Assembly: GCA_025345505.1 (NCBI GenBank)
Contig: JANVCC010000047.1
Coordinates: 8,874,413-8,938,412 of the forward strand
Source of the DNA: Todiramphus chloris collaris
Lineage: Eukaryota; Chordata; Aves; Coraciiformes; Alcedinidae
DNA: 64,000 nt
Direction: 5' to 3'
The position numbers and the translations under genes were made by a program. Shown here in pieces: positions 33,051-42,893 of the stretch (the first letter of the stretch is position 1; each line of letters opens with the position of its first letter). The notes beneath the pieces are model-generated. The model saw only the letters and a list, made by a program, of their open reading frames with translations. It was not told where the DNA came from and made no database searches.

Positions 33051-34062
33051 GTAAGAGCACCTTCAGCTGTTGGTCTGCTACTCCAGTGAAAACCAGTTCA
33101 ACATGAGGCTGGTAACAGCCTGTGCAGTCAGTGTTTGTCAGGTCCCAAGCACAGCTGTACACCCCAATGTGCTCTTTGCCAAGGTGAGGCTCATTTCAGC
33201 AGCTGGATGTTTTGATACTTAACTGAAAAAAAACAACAAACAAACAAAACAGAATAAAGGCCCAATTAAGGGTCTCTTAATGCTGGAGTGTTTCAGAACC
33301 CCCTGGTCGTGTAGCCACCATCTGAGATCAATCACTTACTCCCTCTTAGCTGTATGTCCATATCGAATGATAAAGTGGGAATGAAAAGCCACCATTTTTT
33401 CATCCTATTTAGAGGAAGGGTGGGCTTTGAGCAGCTCCCTGGAGATTCAGCGTAGTGTAGTATAGATTTCTGCTGCTCTTTTGGACCATTTACAATAGAA
33501 TTGCTACCTGGGCATTGGTTTATTCTTCACAATTGCAACTCCCTCACGTAGAGCTCCAAATCGGGCTTAAACTCCAACATTTATCAGAACATCTGGTTTA
33601 CACATTTTTGCCCAAGTGCATTTTCTTTGTGTACAGGGTGTATATCACATGTTATATTGCTGCTGACGGAACATTTTAGGCTTGATTCCCCTCCTCTTGC
33701 TGCCCCTAAGGCAAGAACAAATATTTAGCTGCCTTTCTTCCCCCTCGTGCCTCAGGTAACCCAGAGAATTCCAACAGCCCCGTCAATGACATGACTTACC
33801 TAGTGAGAAACAATTATTCACAGCTGAAAAAGTTTTGCAGGTTCTACCCTTTCACCTTTTTCCTTGGAGAATGACTTGGGCTGGCCTTTGGCTCTGTACA
33901 AAGGGGTAACGTTACTTGTGATGCTGACTCTTTATATGGGTATGGGGAGGGGGAAGGAGCATGAGGGCACAACTAACATGACAGGACAATCGTACTGCAT
34001 GCACCTCTGTGCTGCCAAGCATAGTAAATATAAGGGGAATTTCATTACTTCTCCTAAATCAG
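33051..34062. other. MYOM1: Intron between the two long-tail exons
   Basis: About 1 kb of unique sequence. No repeat recognised and no other phase-compatible exon. Confidence 0.7.
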
Positions 34063-34277
34063 ATTTGGTTAAGCCACACGCAGAAGGAACTATTGCTACA
34101 AAAGAGATACCTGGTCCAAATGAAATCCCACCTGTGGAAACAGAGAAAGGTACAAGAAGCAGCCAGCAAGGAGCAGCAAAGCCGACTGACAGCAAGGCAG
34201 CGGTGGCAGAAAGGGCTCCTCAGCCCACGGAAAGCTTGGGCGGGCAGGGAGAGGCACCAGCCAAACACCAGCCTTGA
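34063..34277 (+). CDS. MYOM1: MYOM1 alternative C-terminal exon 2 (long, H-type tail, stop)
   Basis: After the TCTCCTAAATCAG acceptor the phase carried from 33050 gives DLVKPHAEGTIATKEIPGPN, EIPPVETEKGTRSSQQGAAK and finally GEAPAKHQP, ending with TGA at 34275-34277: 71 residues rich in Pro, Glu, Ala, Lys, Gln. It has no domain signature and is probably disordered. With the preceding exon it makes a 112-residue tail replacing 23 residues, adding roughly 10 kDa, close to the size gap I recall between the chicken isoforms. The open frame also runs upstream, so the acceptor position is inferred from phase and consensus. Confidence 0.75.
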
Positions 34278-35523
34278 GTCACTGTTCCGAATGAAGAGCA
34301 TGAGCTGGACCTGGATAATAAGCTCAAGCGGAGTTTTCACGAGTGGTAGACTAGCTGGGATATTTTACCCCCACGATCAGTGGGTTTTAGTAATGTTTGT
34401 AATACTCCCTAAGTTTCAATGCACTGTAGGGGGGCACTTGTGTCTCACTACCAGAGTAGCCGCACCGCAGTGGTTTCCAAGGGGCTCCCTAGCGATCCAC
34501 GTACTGACACAGCGATTTGAATCACCACAGAATGTCCATGGGAAGCTGCGTTTATCAGAGCGAGTCCTGTCCAGAGCTGACGCGTTGGCTCCTCTCGATA
34601 AGCCCTTTGGCATCGGTTAGGCAGAGCTGCTCACTGGTATTTGTAGGCCATGGCAGCTGGAGGCAGACCCCGCTTACTCCCTCCGGAATACTCAGGGACC
34701 TTTCCTGTCATTTGAACAGAAAACAAGCTGGGTCTCAGAAAAGCGTTCTAAAAAACGTTCCCAAAGCTCTGATTACAGAGCCCGTTTTGCTCACCATGAA
34801 GCCAACAGCAGATCTCCCTTCAACATCATTGTAGCAGAATTGGGTCTTAGCTTTTTGCTGAAAGAAAAAACAGTATTTCCTTGATATTTCAATTAAAACC
34901 TGCTGGAAATGCTGTTAAAAACTTACTTTAAAATTTTAGTTAAACAGTTAAAATAGAAATTAAAATTAAAAAAAATTAAAAAAATATTTAAAATGAACCA
35001 TTTGAGCATTAGAATTTAAATCAAAATTTTAAACTGTAGCCTAAAACACACTAGGGTTTGGGGTTTTTTGTGCAATGTGGGCGGTTCCTCAAAAAGCTGG
35101 AACTGCAGGCACTTCTGTATTGTGTACTGGAAGCTGTTTGCTCTCCAGATGTATGGTGGTGTCATGCGTGGTAAATGAAATACACAAGCACACCAAAGAT
35201 TAAAGAAAACCCCTTAAGTTTTGTCATTTGGATTATTTAAGCCGTAGGTGCTTACAAATATATAACAAAGTTAATACGAATGGAATTGTTGAGCATACCT
35301 ATGGAAGTTTATTACATTACCATGGCTGGACAATTGCTTTCTTGCAATCTAAATGTATAATTTATGTTCTGTTCTCCATGATAACCTAGAAGAATTGTTT
35401 CAGTCTCTTTCCATTACCTAACAACGGAATGCACCACTGAGGGCTGTCTACTGCCATAGCTGTAGCGTCGTCTGGAGATGGTAATTTGGGAATGGAAAAA
35501 GTTACCTAAAGGGAAGCACTGTG
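34278..35523. other. MYOM1: Probable 3' UTR of long MYOM1 form and AT-rich sequence
   Basis: No further coding signal. A run of short A/T motifs with several ATTAAA hexamers lies at about 34890-35030; the first, 34892-34897, is the nearest plausible poly(A) signal. The remainder is unique. Confidence 0.55.
34892..34897 (+). terminator. MYOM1: Candidate ATTAAA poly(A) signal for the long form
   Basis: First ATTAAA-type hexamer downstream of the stop at 34277, in an A/T-rich stretch. The downstream GT-rich element is weak, so the AATAAA copies at 35530 onward are equally possible. Confidence 0.35.
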
Positions 35524-35661
35524 TTTGCAAATAAATCAAATACTACCACCAGCATTGTTTCTACAAATAAATCAAATAATAACACAAACATTGTACCTAG
35601 AAATAAATCAGATAACACAAACCTTGTGTCTACAAATAAATCAAATACCACAAACGTGATT
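35524..35661. repeat. Minisatellite, four units of 33-36 bp, each with AATAAA
   Basis: Units start at 35524, 35560, 35596 and 35629 and share TCTACAAATAAATCAAATA followed by a CACAAACATTGT-like end. The AATAAA hexamers sit at 35530, 35566, 35602 and 35635 (spacings 36, 36, 33). Units have diverged by several substitutions and a 3-bp deletion, so the array is not recent. Confidence 0.88.
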
Positions 35662-37557
35662 TTAAGTAATCAGAAGTGCCTGTTCCAGGTCTGAAATAGA
35701 AAAATGTGACAAATTGATTTGTTTCCCCTTTTCAAGTGAAGATTTTTCTGCCCCCTAAGCAGGCAGCCTGCTTTTGGATTAGGCTTAATTTTATAATAGG
35801 ACCTAGATTAAAATTGACACTTGAGGATATAAAATAGATTTAGCCCTTACCCCTTGTCTCCCCAGGAAGAGGCCCAGCTGGTGTTGGGAAGGAGAATCCC
35901 CTCAACCAAAAAAACCACTGGTGTTACGACCAGCAAAGATTAGATCACGGCAACACAAATAAAAACTTTCTGTTGAGCAATGGCTGCCGTGGTCACCCTG
36001 GCAAGCCAAGCAACTGGGATGCCAAAGAAGGAACTCAGTAGCAGGGGAATGACCTGTGAGCTGAAGTGCAGACAGGGTGCTTACAACAGATGTTACCCTG
36101 ACCTGACGGGGTAATTGTTGTTGTTATTATTGCAACACTATATTCAAATGAGAGGCCTCTTCAGAAAGCTGCTGCGGCTGAAACGTGGTTGCGCTGAAGG
36201 GTGGAAAATGGCTCCGCTGATGTGTGTTGTGTCCACGTATCTATCCGAGTCCTGAAAGAGCCCAGCAGGGACTCAGAAACTCTGACACGATGATACCGCC
36301 ACCAGAACGGGCAGATGTGAAATCTGACAGTTCGTTCTGCTAACACACCTATGATATAGTCAGACCATCCACGTGGTGCTGGCTTTGTGTCCTCTGATGG
36401 GAACTGCTTGCTTTAAAAATTCATCTTAATCACTTTTTATAGTTCCACACTCAAAGGGATTTAAAGATATTATTTGCAAATAAACAAACTCACTTGATGA
36501 TGATCTTTCAGGCAGATTGTCTCAGGAAGTACAGATGAATAAACAGATATTTCTAGGCCTGCTACAAAAGACTGTCAGGGATCTTTTCAGAGATACATAG
36601 ACACAGTAAATTTTTCTAGACAATAATTTTTTCTATACTCTGCTTCGTATGCCAGCACGTCTGTAGTCAGTGCCTGGAATACTCTGCTAACCAGCCTGAT
36701 TTCTGATGTGGCGATTACGTAAAGCCTACCTGAGAGCCCAGAACAGCTCTGACAGCACGTGGGGCAAAGCCAGCTTTTAACAAAACTCTTGTCAGCAGAT
36801 TGGCAGGTGGAAAAGTAATTGGTAGACAAATGAAAGTACAGCAAAATAAAGAAGTGACGCAGGTAGTGATAAAGCACTTGATTCACATTCATGAAGCCTA
36901 AAGTCTATTTCCAATTATGCTACTTCACTTTTTCCTTTTATGCTGCAGGTTGTTTGGGGTGAGACTATGATCCTGTTTTTTTTTAGCACATATTATTTCT
37001 CAATATCATCTGGGGCCTCTGGGCAACAGTGTGACTAAGTAAGAAATAACCCCGAACCAGGCCAGCTTCAGCGAGCAGAGATGTGAATCACAGCAGCAAT
37101 GGGCAATGAAGCTGCTGACCTGAAATACACACTCGGCCTGCTGGACACGCTTGCATTTTGCAATTCTACACTTTCATTCGAAAAAAAAAAAAAAAGTAAA
37201 CTATTTTCCAACCTCCTCTGGGCAGACTGATAGGTATCAGAGCAAGGGTGCGGTGACAGAGGTATAAAGCAGCAGACACCCTGAACACAGGCTTTCTTTT
37301 GAAACTTCCTCACCACGAGGTGCTCGTTCTGAGACACAGCGCAGACCATGGCCACGGAGAGCTGCAGAGAGCACTGTGCTGCGGATCACCTCAGCCCCGT
37401 GCCCGAGGAAACGGGCAGAAGCCAAGCCACTGCGGTGGGCAGAGGAGGAGGAGGCTGCATGAGGAAGGCTGGCCCATGGGAGATGGCTGCACCCCGCTGG
37501 GGCTGGCTGCCACAGCCTCTGCTCCTCAGTCCCTGTCCACTGGCACCAGTAAAAGCA
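35662..37557. other. MYOM1-LPIN2 intergenic region
   Basis: About 1.9 kb of mostly unique sequence. One further AATAAA occurs at 35958, and a 14-base A run near 37180. No gene or coding exon is recognised. Confidence 0.7.
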
Positions 37558-37905
37558 TGGAATGGTTTGGGTGGGAAGGGACTTTCAAGTTTTCAAGTCT
37601 AACTGCCCAGCACGGAGCAGGGACATCTGCAACTAGAGCAGGGTGCTCAGAGCCCCGGCCAACCTCACCTGCAATGGTGCCAGGCATGGGGCAGCCACCA
37701 CCTCTCTGGGCAACCTGGGACAGGCTCTCACTGCCCTCGGCATAAAAAAATGTCTTCCTTCTCTCCAGTTTAAATCTCCCTCTTTTAGGTTAAAACCATC
37801 ACCCCTTGTCCTGTCCCAACAGGCCCTGCTCAAAAGTCCCTCCCCATCTTTCTGACAGGCCCCTTGAAGTCCTGAGAGGCCACCCTGGGAGCAGAGGGGC
37901 AGGAT
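37558..37905 (-). repeat. CR1 LINE fragment, antisense, abutting the LPIN2 CpG island
   Basis: ATGGTTTGGGTGGGAAGGGA, TGCAACTAGAGCAGGGTGCT, ACCCCTTGTCCTGTCCCAAC and CCCATCTTTCTGACAGGCCC are the reverse complement of the subfamily seen at 12951 and 16450. It stops where the CpG-rich sequence begins. Confidence 0.9.
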
Positions 37906-37934
37906 CCCCCCGTTCCCTGCTGCCCACGTTGCTG

Positions 37935-38970
37935 GGGGTGCAACCCAGGGGGCTGCGAGCGCACGGTGCGCGACCCCGCCTCTCACGCGCTTCCCGCCCA
38001 ACCGCCCGCCCCGCCCCGCGCACGCGCGCGGGCCACGCCCCTTCCCACCCTCCCGACGTCGCCCGGAAGGTCACGTGGCGCCCCGGGCGAGGTGGGGCCG
38101 CGCCGCTGAGGTGGCGCGTGCGCGCCCGCCCACCCGCCCGCGCCCCCGAGGCGGAGGCGCCGGCGCGTCCCCGGGGCCGTGCGCGCGCTGCACCAACGAC
38201 CGCCGCTTGGCGCAGTTCGCAGCCGGCTCAGCGCCGCTGTCCCCGCCGTGTTCCCCGGTCCTTCTCTCCCTCCCTTCCTCCCTCCGTCTGTCCCTTCCAC
38301 CGGCCCCGCCGGGCCTCGCCGGAGGTAAGCGAGGAGGGGCCGCGTCGGCTCGGGTCGGGGGCGCGCACGGGGGCGGGGTGTCCGCCTGTGCGTGAGGGGG
38401 AGCGGGGGAGCGCGGGAGGCTCAGCGGGAAGGCGGGTGGCCGAGGGCCTGTCCCGGCAGCCGGCGAGGCCTCGCTCCCCTCCGCGATGAAGGCTCCGAGT
38501 AGCGGCCGCTGAGCCCTGCCCGCCTTGGCCATCGCTGGGAAGCGGGGCCCGCCGGCGGTGCCCGGGGCTCTCCCTCTGTGCGAGGAGCTGGAGGGGAAGG
38601 GGAAACATCCCCTTGCTCCCCTCCGCTCGCCTGGCTGCCGGCTGTTCCGGAGGGATCGGGGCGGGGGTACTGCGACCCTGCCGCGGGGTGACCCCCCGAG
38701 CCGCCGCCAGCGCTGCGTGGGCCGCTGCCAGCGGCAGTGTGAGCGGACCGGCTCTGTCGTCTCCAGGTGTGACCAGTCGCGACAGGCGCCGTGCTGCTGC
38801 CGTTCCGCGACTGTGCGTTTCTGTCAGCTGCGGGAGCTGCGGCCGTGCCCGCCGCGGGCACCCCTCCGGGCGTGGGCAGCGCGGGGTGTCAGTCACCGGG
38901 CACACACCGGCCGCGCTCGCTCTCTCTCCCGGCGAGTTTTTGCCAAGGGCCCGTCTACGTTAATCGGCGT
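37935..38970 (+). promoter_or_regulatory. LPIN2: CpG-island promoter of LPIN2
   Basis: About 1 kb with very dense CpG, many GC boxes (CCCGCCC, GGGGCGGGG) and NRF1-like GCGCACGCGCGC/GTGCGCGC stretches, and no TATA box. At 38063-38077 an ETS core (CCGGAA), an AAGGTCA half-site and a CACGTG E-box overlap. The first-exon donor is at 38325, so the start site is probably near 38170-38230. Long open frames through the island on both strands are a by-product of the base composition. Confidence 0.88.
38180..38324 (+). other. LPIN2: LPIN2 non-coding exon 1 (5' UTR), approximate start
   Basis: GC-rich leader with a long pyrimidine stretch (about 38260-38300) ending GCCTCGCCGGAG|GTAAGC. There is no ATG in the assigned segment, so no upstream open frame would precede the main start. 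The 5' limit is a guess from the position of the promoter motifs. The known human gene likewise starts with a non-coding exon inside a CpG island. Confidence 0.65.
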
Positions 38971-40454
38971 GAACGGCGTTTTCCCTCTCGGTGAGTGGTG
39001 GCCGAGTGCATGTAAGTGGCTCCCGAGTACCTGTGCACGCTGGTTTCCGATAGCGCCAGGCGATACGCCGCTTAACCCTGTGCCTTTCCCTCCAGCAGAA
39101 TGATGTCATGCGTGAGCCGGGGGTTCGGCTGCAAGTCGTGTGGCACATCCACTGACTCCTTTCCTTCAGACTAAATTCCATTGTTACGAGAGGCTTTATC
39201 AGCCACATCCCATCGTGGTGTTAATTAGAGTACCATCAGAGGAGGAGGTGGTAGACAGTCCTACAGAACTCAGTTGCTTGGGGTTCTTTTGGTTGTTTGG
39301 TTGTTTGGTTTTTGGTTTTTTTTTTTGGTTGGATTTGGTTTCTTTATACTTCATTATAGCATTTCTCAGGACAGTTTTGAGTACTGAGCTCACCATGTTT
39401 GCAAAATGTATTGAAAGAGGAAAAAACATCTAGCATTACACGTTTTTAAAGAATGTACAGGTATTTATTAGAATGAAAAATGGTCAGTCACCACATGCTT
39501 TCACTCTGTCTTACTGGAGGTGTGGGCACACCAGCAGCTTGGCAGGTACCTAACCACTCTTCATAGTGCATACTGGGCAGCCAGCTCCAGCCAGGGCTGG
39601 CAGCTTTCTCTCCAAGCCCCTGTTATAGTTTCTTTGCATCCCAGCACATACAGGAATGTAAGCATCATAAAATGCCAACATGTAAAATTTCGCCATCTCT
39701 TACAAAAAATAAAGGAAGATCCCTTCTCTTGAGTGGCCTAAGGGAAAGATCTGTGAGGCGCTCTGTGAAACCACGTTACTGATACGTAGTAGAAAACTGG
39801 GAAGCTAACGTTTAAGAGTTTCTGAAGGAGCTCAGGGTGTCAGGAACTTTGAAATGCTGTATTTTCTGGTGTTGCCCTTACTGACAGCAGGAGTAACTAG
39901 ATAGTGCTGAAGGGCTCTGCAGAGCAATTACCGTATTAATTTTTAAGCTCGTACCGAGACTTTCCAGTTCAGCACATCACAACCTTTGGGTCTCGCAAGG
40001 GCCTGTGAAGGAGGTGGTGTTTGAACTGGTCTTATTCTTAGTAGGTAACATTTTGGTTTGTTACAAAGTTAAGTTTTATACTTTGTTAATATTTACTTGC
40101 AAGACATATGTGTAGAATGTTTCACTTTCACAGCGCAGGGAACTTGCTGTTCTCTCTCCCCACTTCCAGCATTTCCTTCCACTAGTGTGAAGTCACAATC
40201 AGTTGTGGGGAAATAGAAATGGCACATGGTGAACTTGACCCCTCCTTAGGTGTCCTGAGGCCCAGAGCAGCCTTTCTGGGCATTGTGTGCGCTGTGGCTT
40301 GGTCTCTGCCCCAGAGAACCTGCCGTTCAGGCCAGGGTACGCTGGAAGGAGTTCATTCAAAGCCATGCTGGGAATCTCAAAGCTGGAGGGTAAATTAGGG
40401 ACATTTGTTTCTTTCCTGCTGGAAGGTGCTCACATGGCTACTACTCTGGATCAG

Positions 40455-40493
40455 TTTTCTCTTTTTTCTTTTTTTTTTTCTTTTTTTTTTTTT
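40455..40493. repeat. T-rich homopolymer tract
   Basis: About 39 bases almost all T with scattered C. Simple sequence in intron 1. Confidence 0.9.
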
Positions 40494-42828
40494 GTAAAAT
40501 AGCTTTGACTTATTTATCAAGTAACTTTCCATCCTTGTTTGTATTGTGAATTGCAAATATGTTGCACGGAAAAGTGTGAAAGGAATGAAAGGACACCTCC
40601 TGGTTTGAGATGCAGCACTGCATGGTGCACACATCCACAGTGAAAAAGCCTTCAGGCTTATACAGGGCAGCGGGCGATGGGTTTGTGATCAAATTCAGGG
40701 CTAAAGTGTGTGCATTACCTGTCTTCATCCCACACTGGGTGAATCCTGAGAACATAACCCAGGTTACGGTTGCATTTTAAGGTTCTACAGTAACACAAAG
40801 ATGTTATCTCTGTAAATATCTCACTGTTACATAGATAATGAAATCATCTGCTTCAAGCATACTAAAAATGTCACTGCTTTTGCAAAGTGTGTTCCACTGA
40901 AAAATGCATTTCAGTACGTGGTAACATCAGTGCTTACATTTCAGTTCAGGCAGCTCGGCTGCTGTGGTGGGAAGCCGTCAGGCTAAGGCAAGCCAGGCTG
41001 TCTTTGTGCTTGGGGATGGATGGAGCTTAAGCACATTTTTGGGATTTTTTTGTTTTTTGGTTTTTTACTTCTGATAAGAATTTTTTTTTTTTTTTTCTTG
41101 TGTTTGTATTTCAAGGGAATTTCTAAGTAAAGGATGCTGGCTTCCCCTTCCTAGTGAGGTAATTTATTGTTACCAGTTTCTTTCGGCTTTGCAGGAATGT
41201 AATTTGACATTAGCTGCCAGATGCTGTCCCGAGTCGCTCTCTTCCCAAAGCTGCGGAACACGTCCTTGTTGCTGCTGTCGGTACTGAGGGAGGGGATGAG
41301 GCTCTTTTCTGAGGAGCTGGCCCAGTTCTCTATCCAAAGTGCTCAAGTTCAAAACCAGAAGTGTAAATATGGGAAGTAATAATAGAAAAGTCTCCAGAGC
41401 ACCATGTGTTGTTTGTGTGATGGTCTGTGTGGCTGAAGGCAGCATGTGCTAAGCCAGGCTTAGGCCCTGTCTTGAGGTTTACTTGGCTTTTTTTTTTTCA
41501 GGCTGTATAGCTGTCTCCTCAGGAAATGGGCTGCTCCTGGATTGATGGCCCTAGGGTCTAAAATACTCTTTGCAAAATCCTTTCAAAGAAGTGCTTCCAA
41601 TAATGCATTGTAGCTGAGATTCCCCTAGAAATGGGAGTGTCAGGTGTGGTTTGTGGTGTGAACTGAAACACGGTGGTTTTTAGGAGAGAAATTCCTCCGT
41701 GGTGCCTTAAAGCCATTCCTTGCCCAGATGAGAAGCGTGCCTGTCAACACCAAGAGGCCACGGGGTGCTGGGTTTGTGGTGTGGCGCTGGAGGGGCCAGT
41801 CCCGCTGCCGTGCCGGGGGGGACAGCTCGGTGTGTCCCTCTGGGGCCACCTCCACAACGCGCCTTGGGAAAGGGAAAAATCAGATCTACATCTCATGCTG
41901 TCAATACCTTGGGGGGGGCAGTTCTGCAAGAGTATCATTTTTACCCCGTTTTATAATAAAATAGTCAAGTCCTATACTCAAATGTATGGATGTTGTTCTA
42001 CTTTGGTACGTGTTCAGGTCGATACTGAGGGTCTATCAGGTAAGAAAAGGTTTCTTGTTTATATCCCCTTATGTCTGTATACACTATATTCAGAACTTTT
42101 GGGGCGTTCCATGTATGTTTCTCAGAACAAGTATATTTCTGTTCTTTCTCGGCACCCTGAAGTCCGAGATCTCCTATTCCTGTATCCACTCTAAAGGTAA
42201 CTATGTTGTTCACTGCTGATAGATCAGGATGTGTTTCAGGCTTAAATACATGGCTATGTTCTTTTCCTTTGACTTTTAAATCCTGGAAAGTTGTCAGAAA
42301 ATCTAAATACACCTGAGGCAGAGAAGTGCCTGGAAAGAAACCTTGTTAAATGGCAAAAATAGAAGGGTAAGGGATTGCTCACTGGGGAAAGGATTGGTGC
42401 TTTCTAGAAACAGATAGGAAAAGCTTTGGCTGCTTTCTCCCATCTCCTGCAGCAATGAGAGGGATGGAATTTCTATCCAGAAATTCTGATTTCTGTGGTA
42501 CATGCCTAGAAATAAGTTCGGCCAAGGCTGAGGTGTCTGTGGAAGAGGCAGTGCTGCTGGCAATAGGTATGTCGTGTGTGGCAGGCACTGGTGTGGGATG
42601 TGCCTGTGCAGGTTCCAGAGGGGTGCGCTCCTGGGTTAGACAGCTACTTCTTTTCACTGCCTTGAGGTATATAAGAACTTCTTGTGTGTGTGTGTAACCC
42701 AAATTTTTGATTGAACTGATCATTTTCATAGGAAAACTCACTTTGTGGACTCTTAAGGTATTCTTTGTTCTCACTGAAGCTCCTTTGTAAACAGAAGAAA
42801 GGTAACTTAAAAAAAACCCAAAAATGAA

Positions 42829-42893
42829 AAACACACACACACCAAAAAAAAAAAAAAAAAAGGAGATAAAAAAAAAAACTCTAAAAAAAATAC
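42829..42893. repeat. (AC)n plus poly-A tract
   Basis: A short AC dinucleotide run followed by 18 A and two more A-runs. Simple sequence, probably length-variable. Confidence 0.85.

Noticed and set aside
35524-35661. CRISPR-like direct repeat array
   Set aside because: The genome is vertebrate, and units abut as a diverged minisatellite without unique spacers.
35865-36045. Acceptor-like CTCCCCAG followed by an open stretch, possible third long-tail exon
   Set aside because: The preceding exon already ends with a stop at 34277, and the stretch has no donor or recognisable composition.
37806-38905. Long open frames (over 220 codons) on both strands through the CpG island
   Set aside because: GC-rich sequence has few stop codons; the proteins are low-complexity Arg/Pro/Ala, overlap on both strands, and resemble nothing known.
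39090-39180. Acceptor-like CCCTCCAG with nearby ATG, possible alternative LPIN2 5' exon
   Set aside because: No suitable donor follows, and the frame closes without joining the N-LIP frame; not supported beyond a chance AG.
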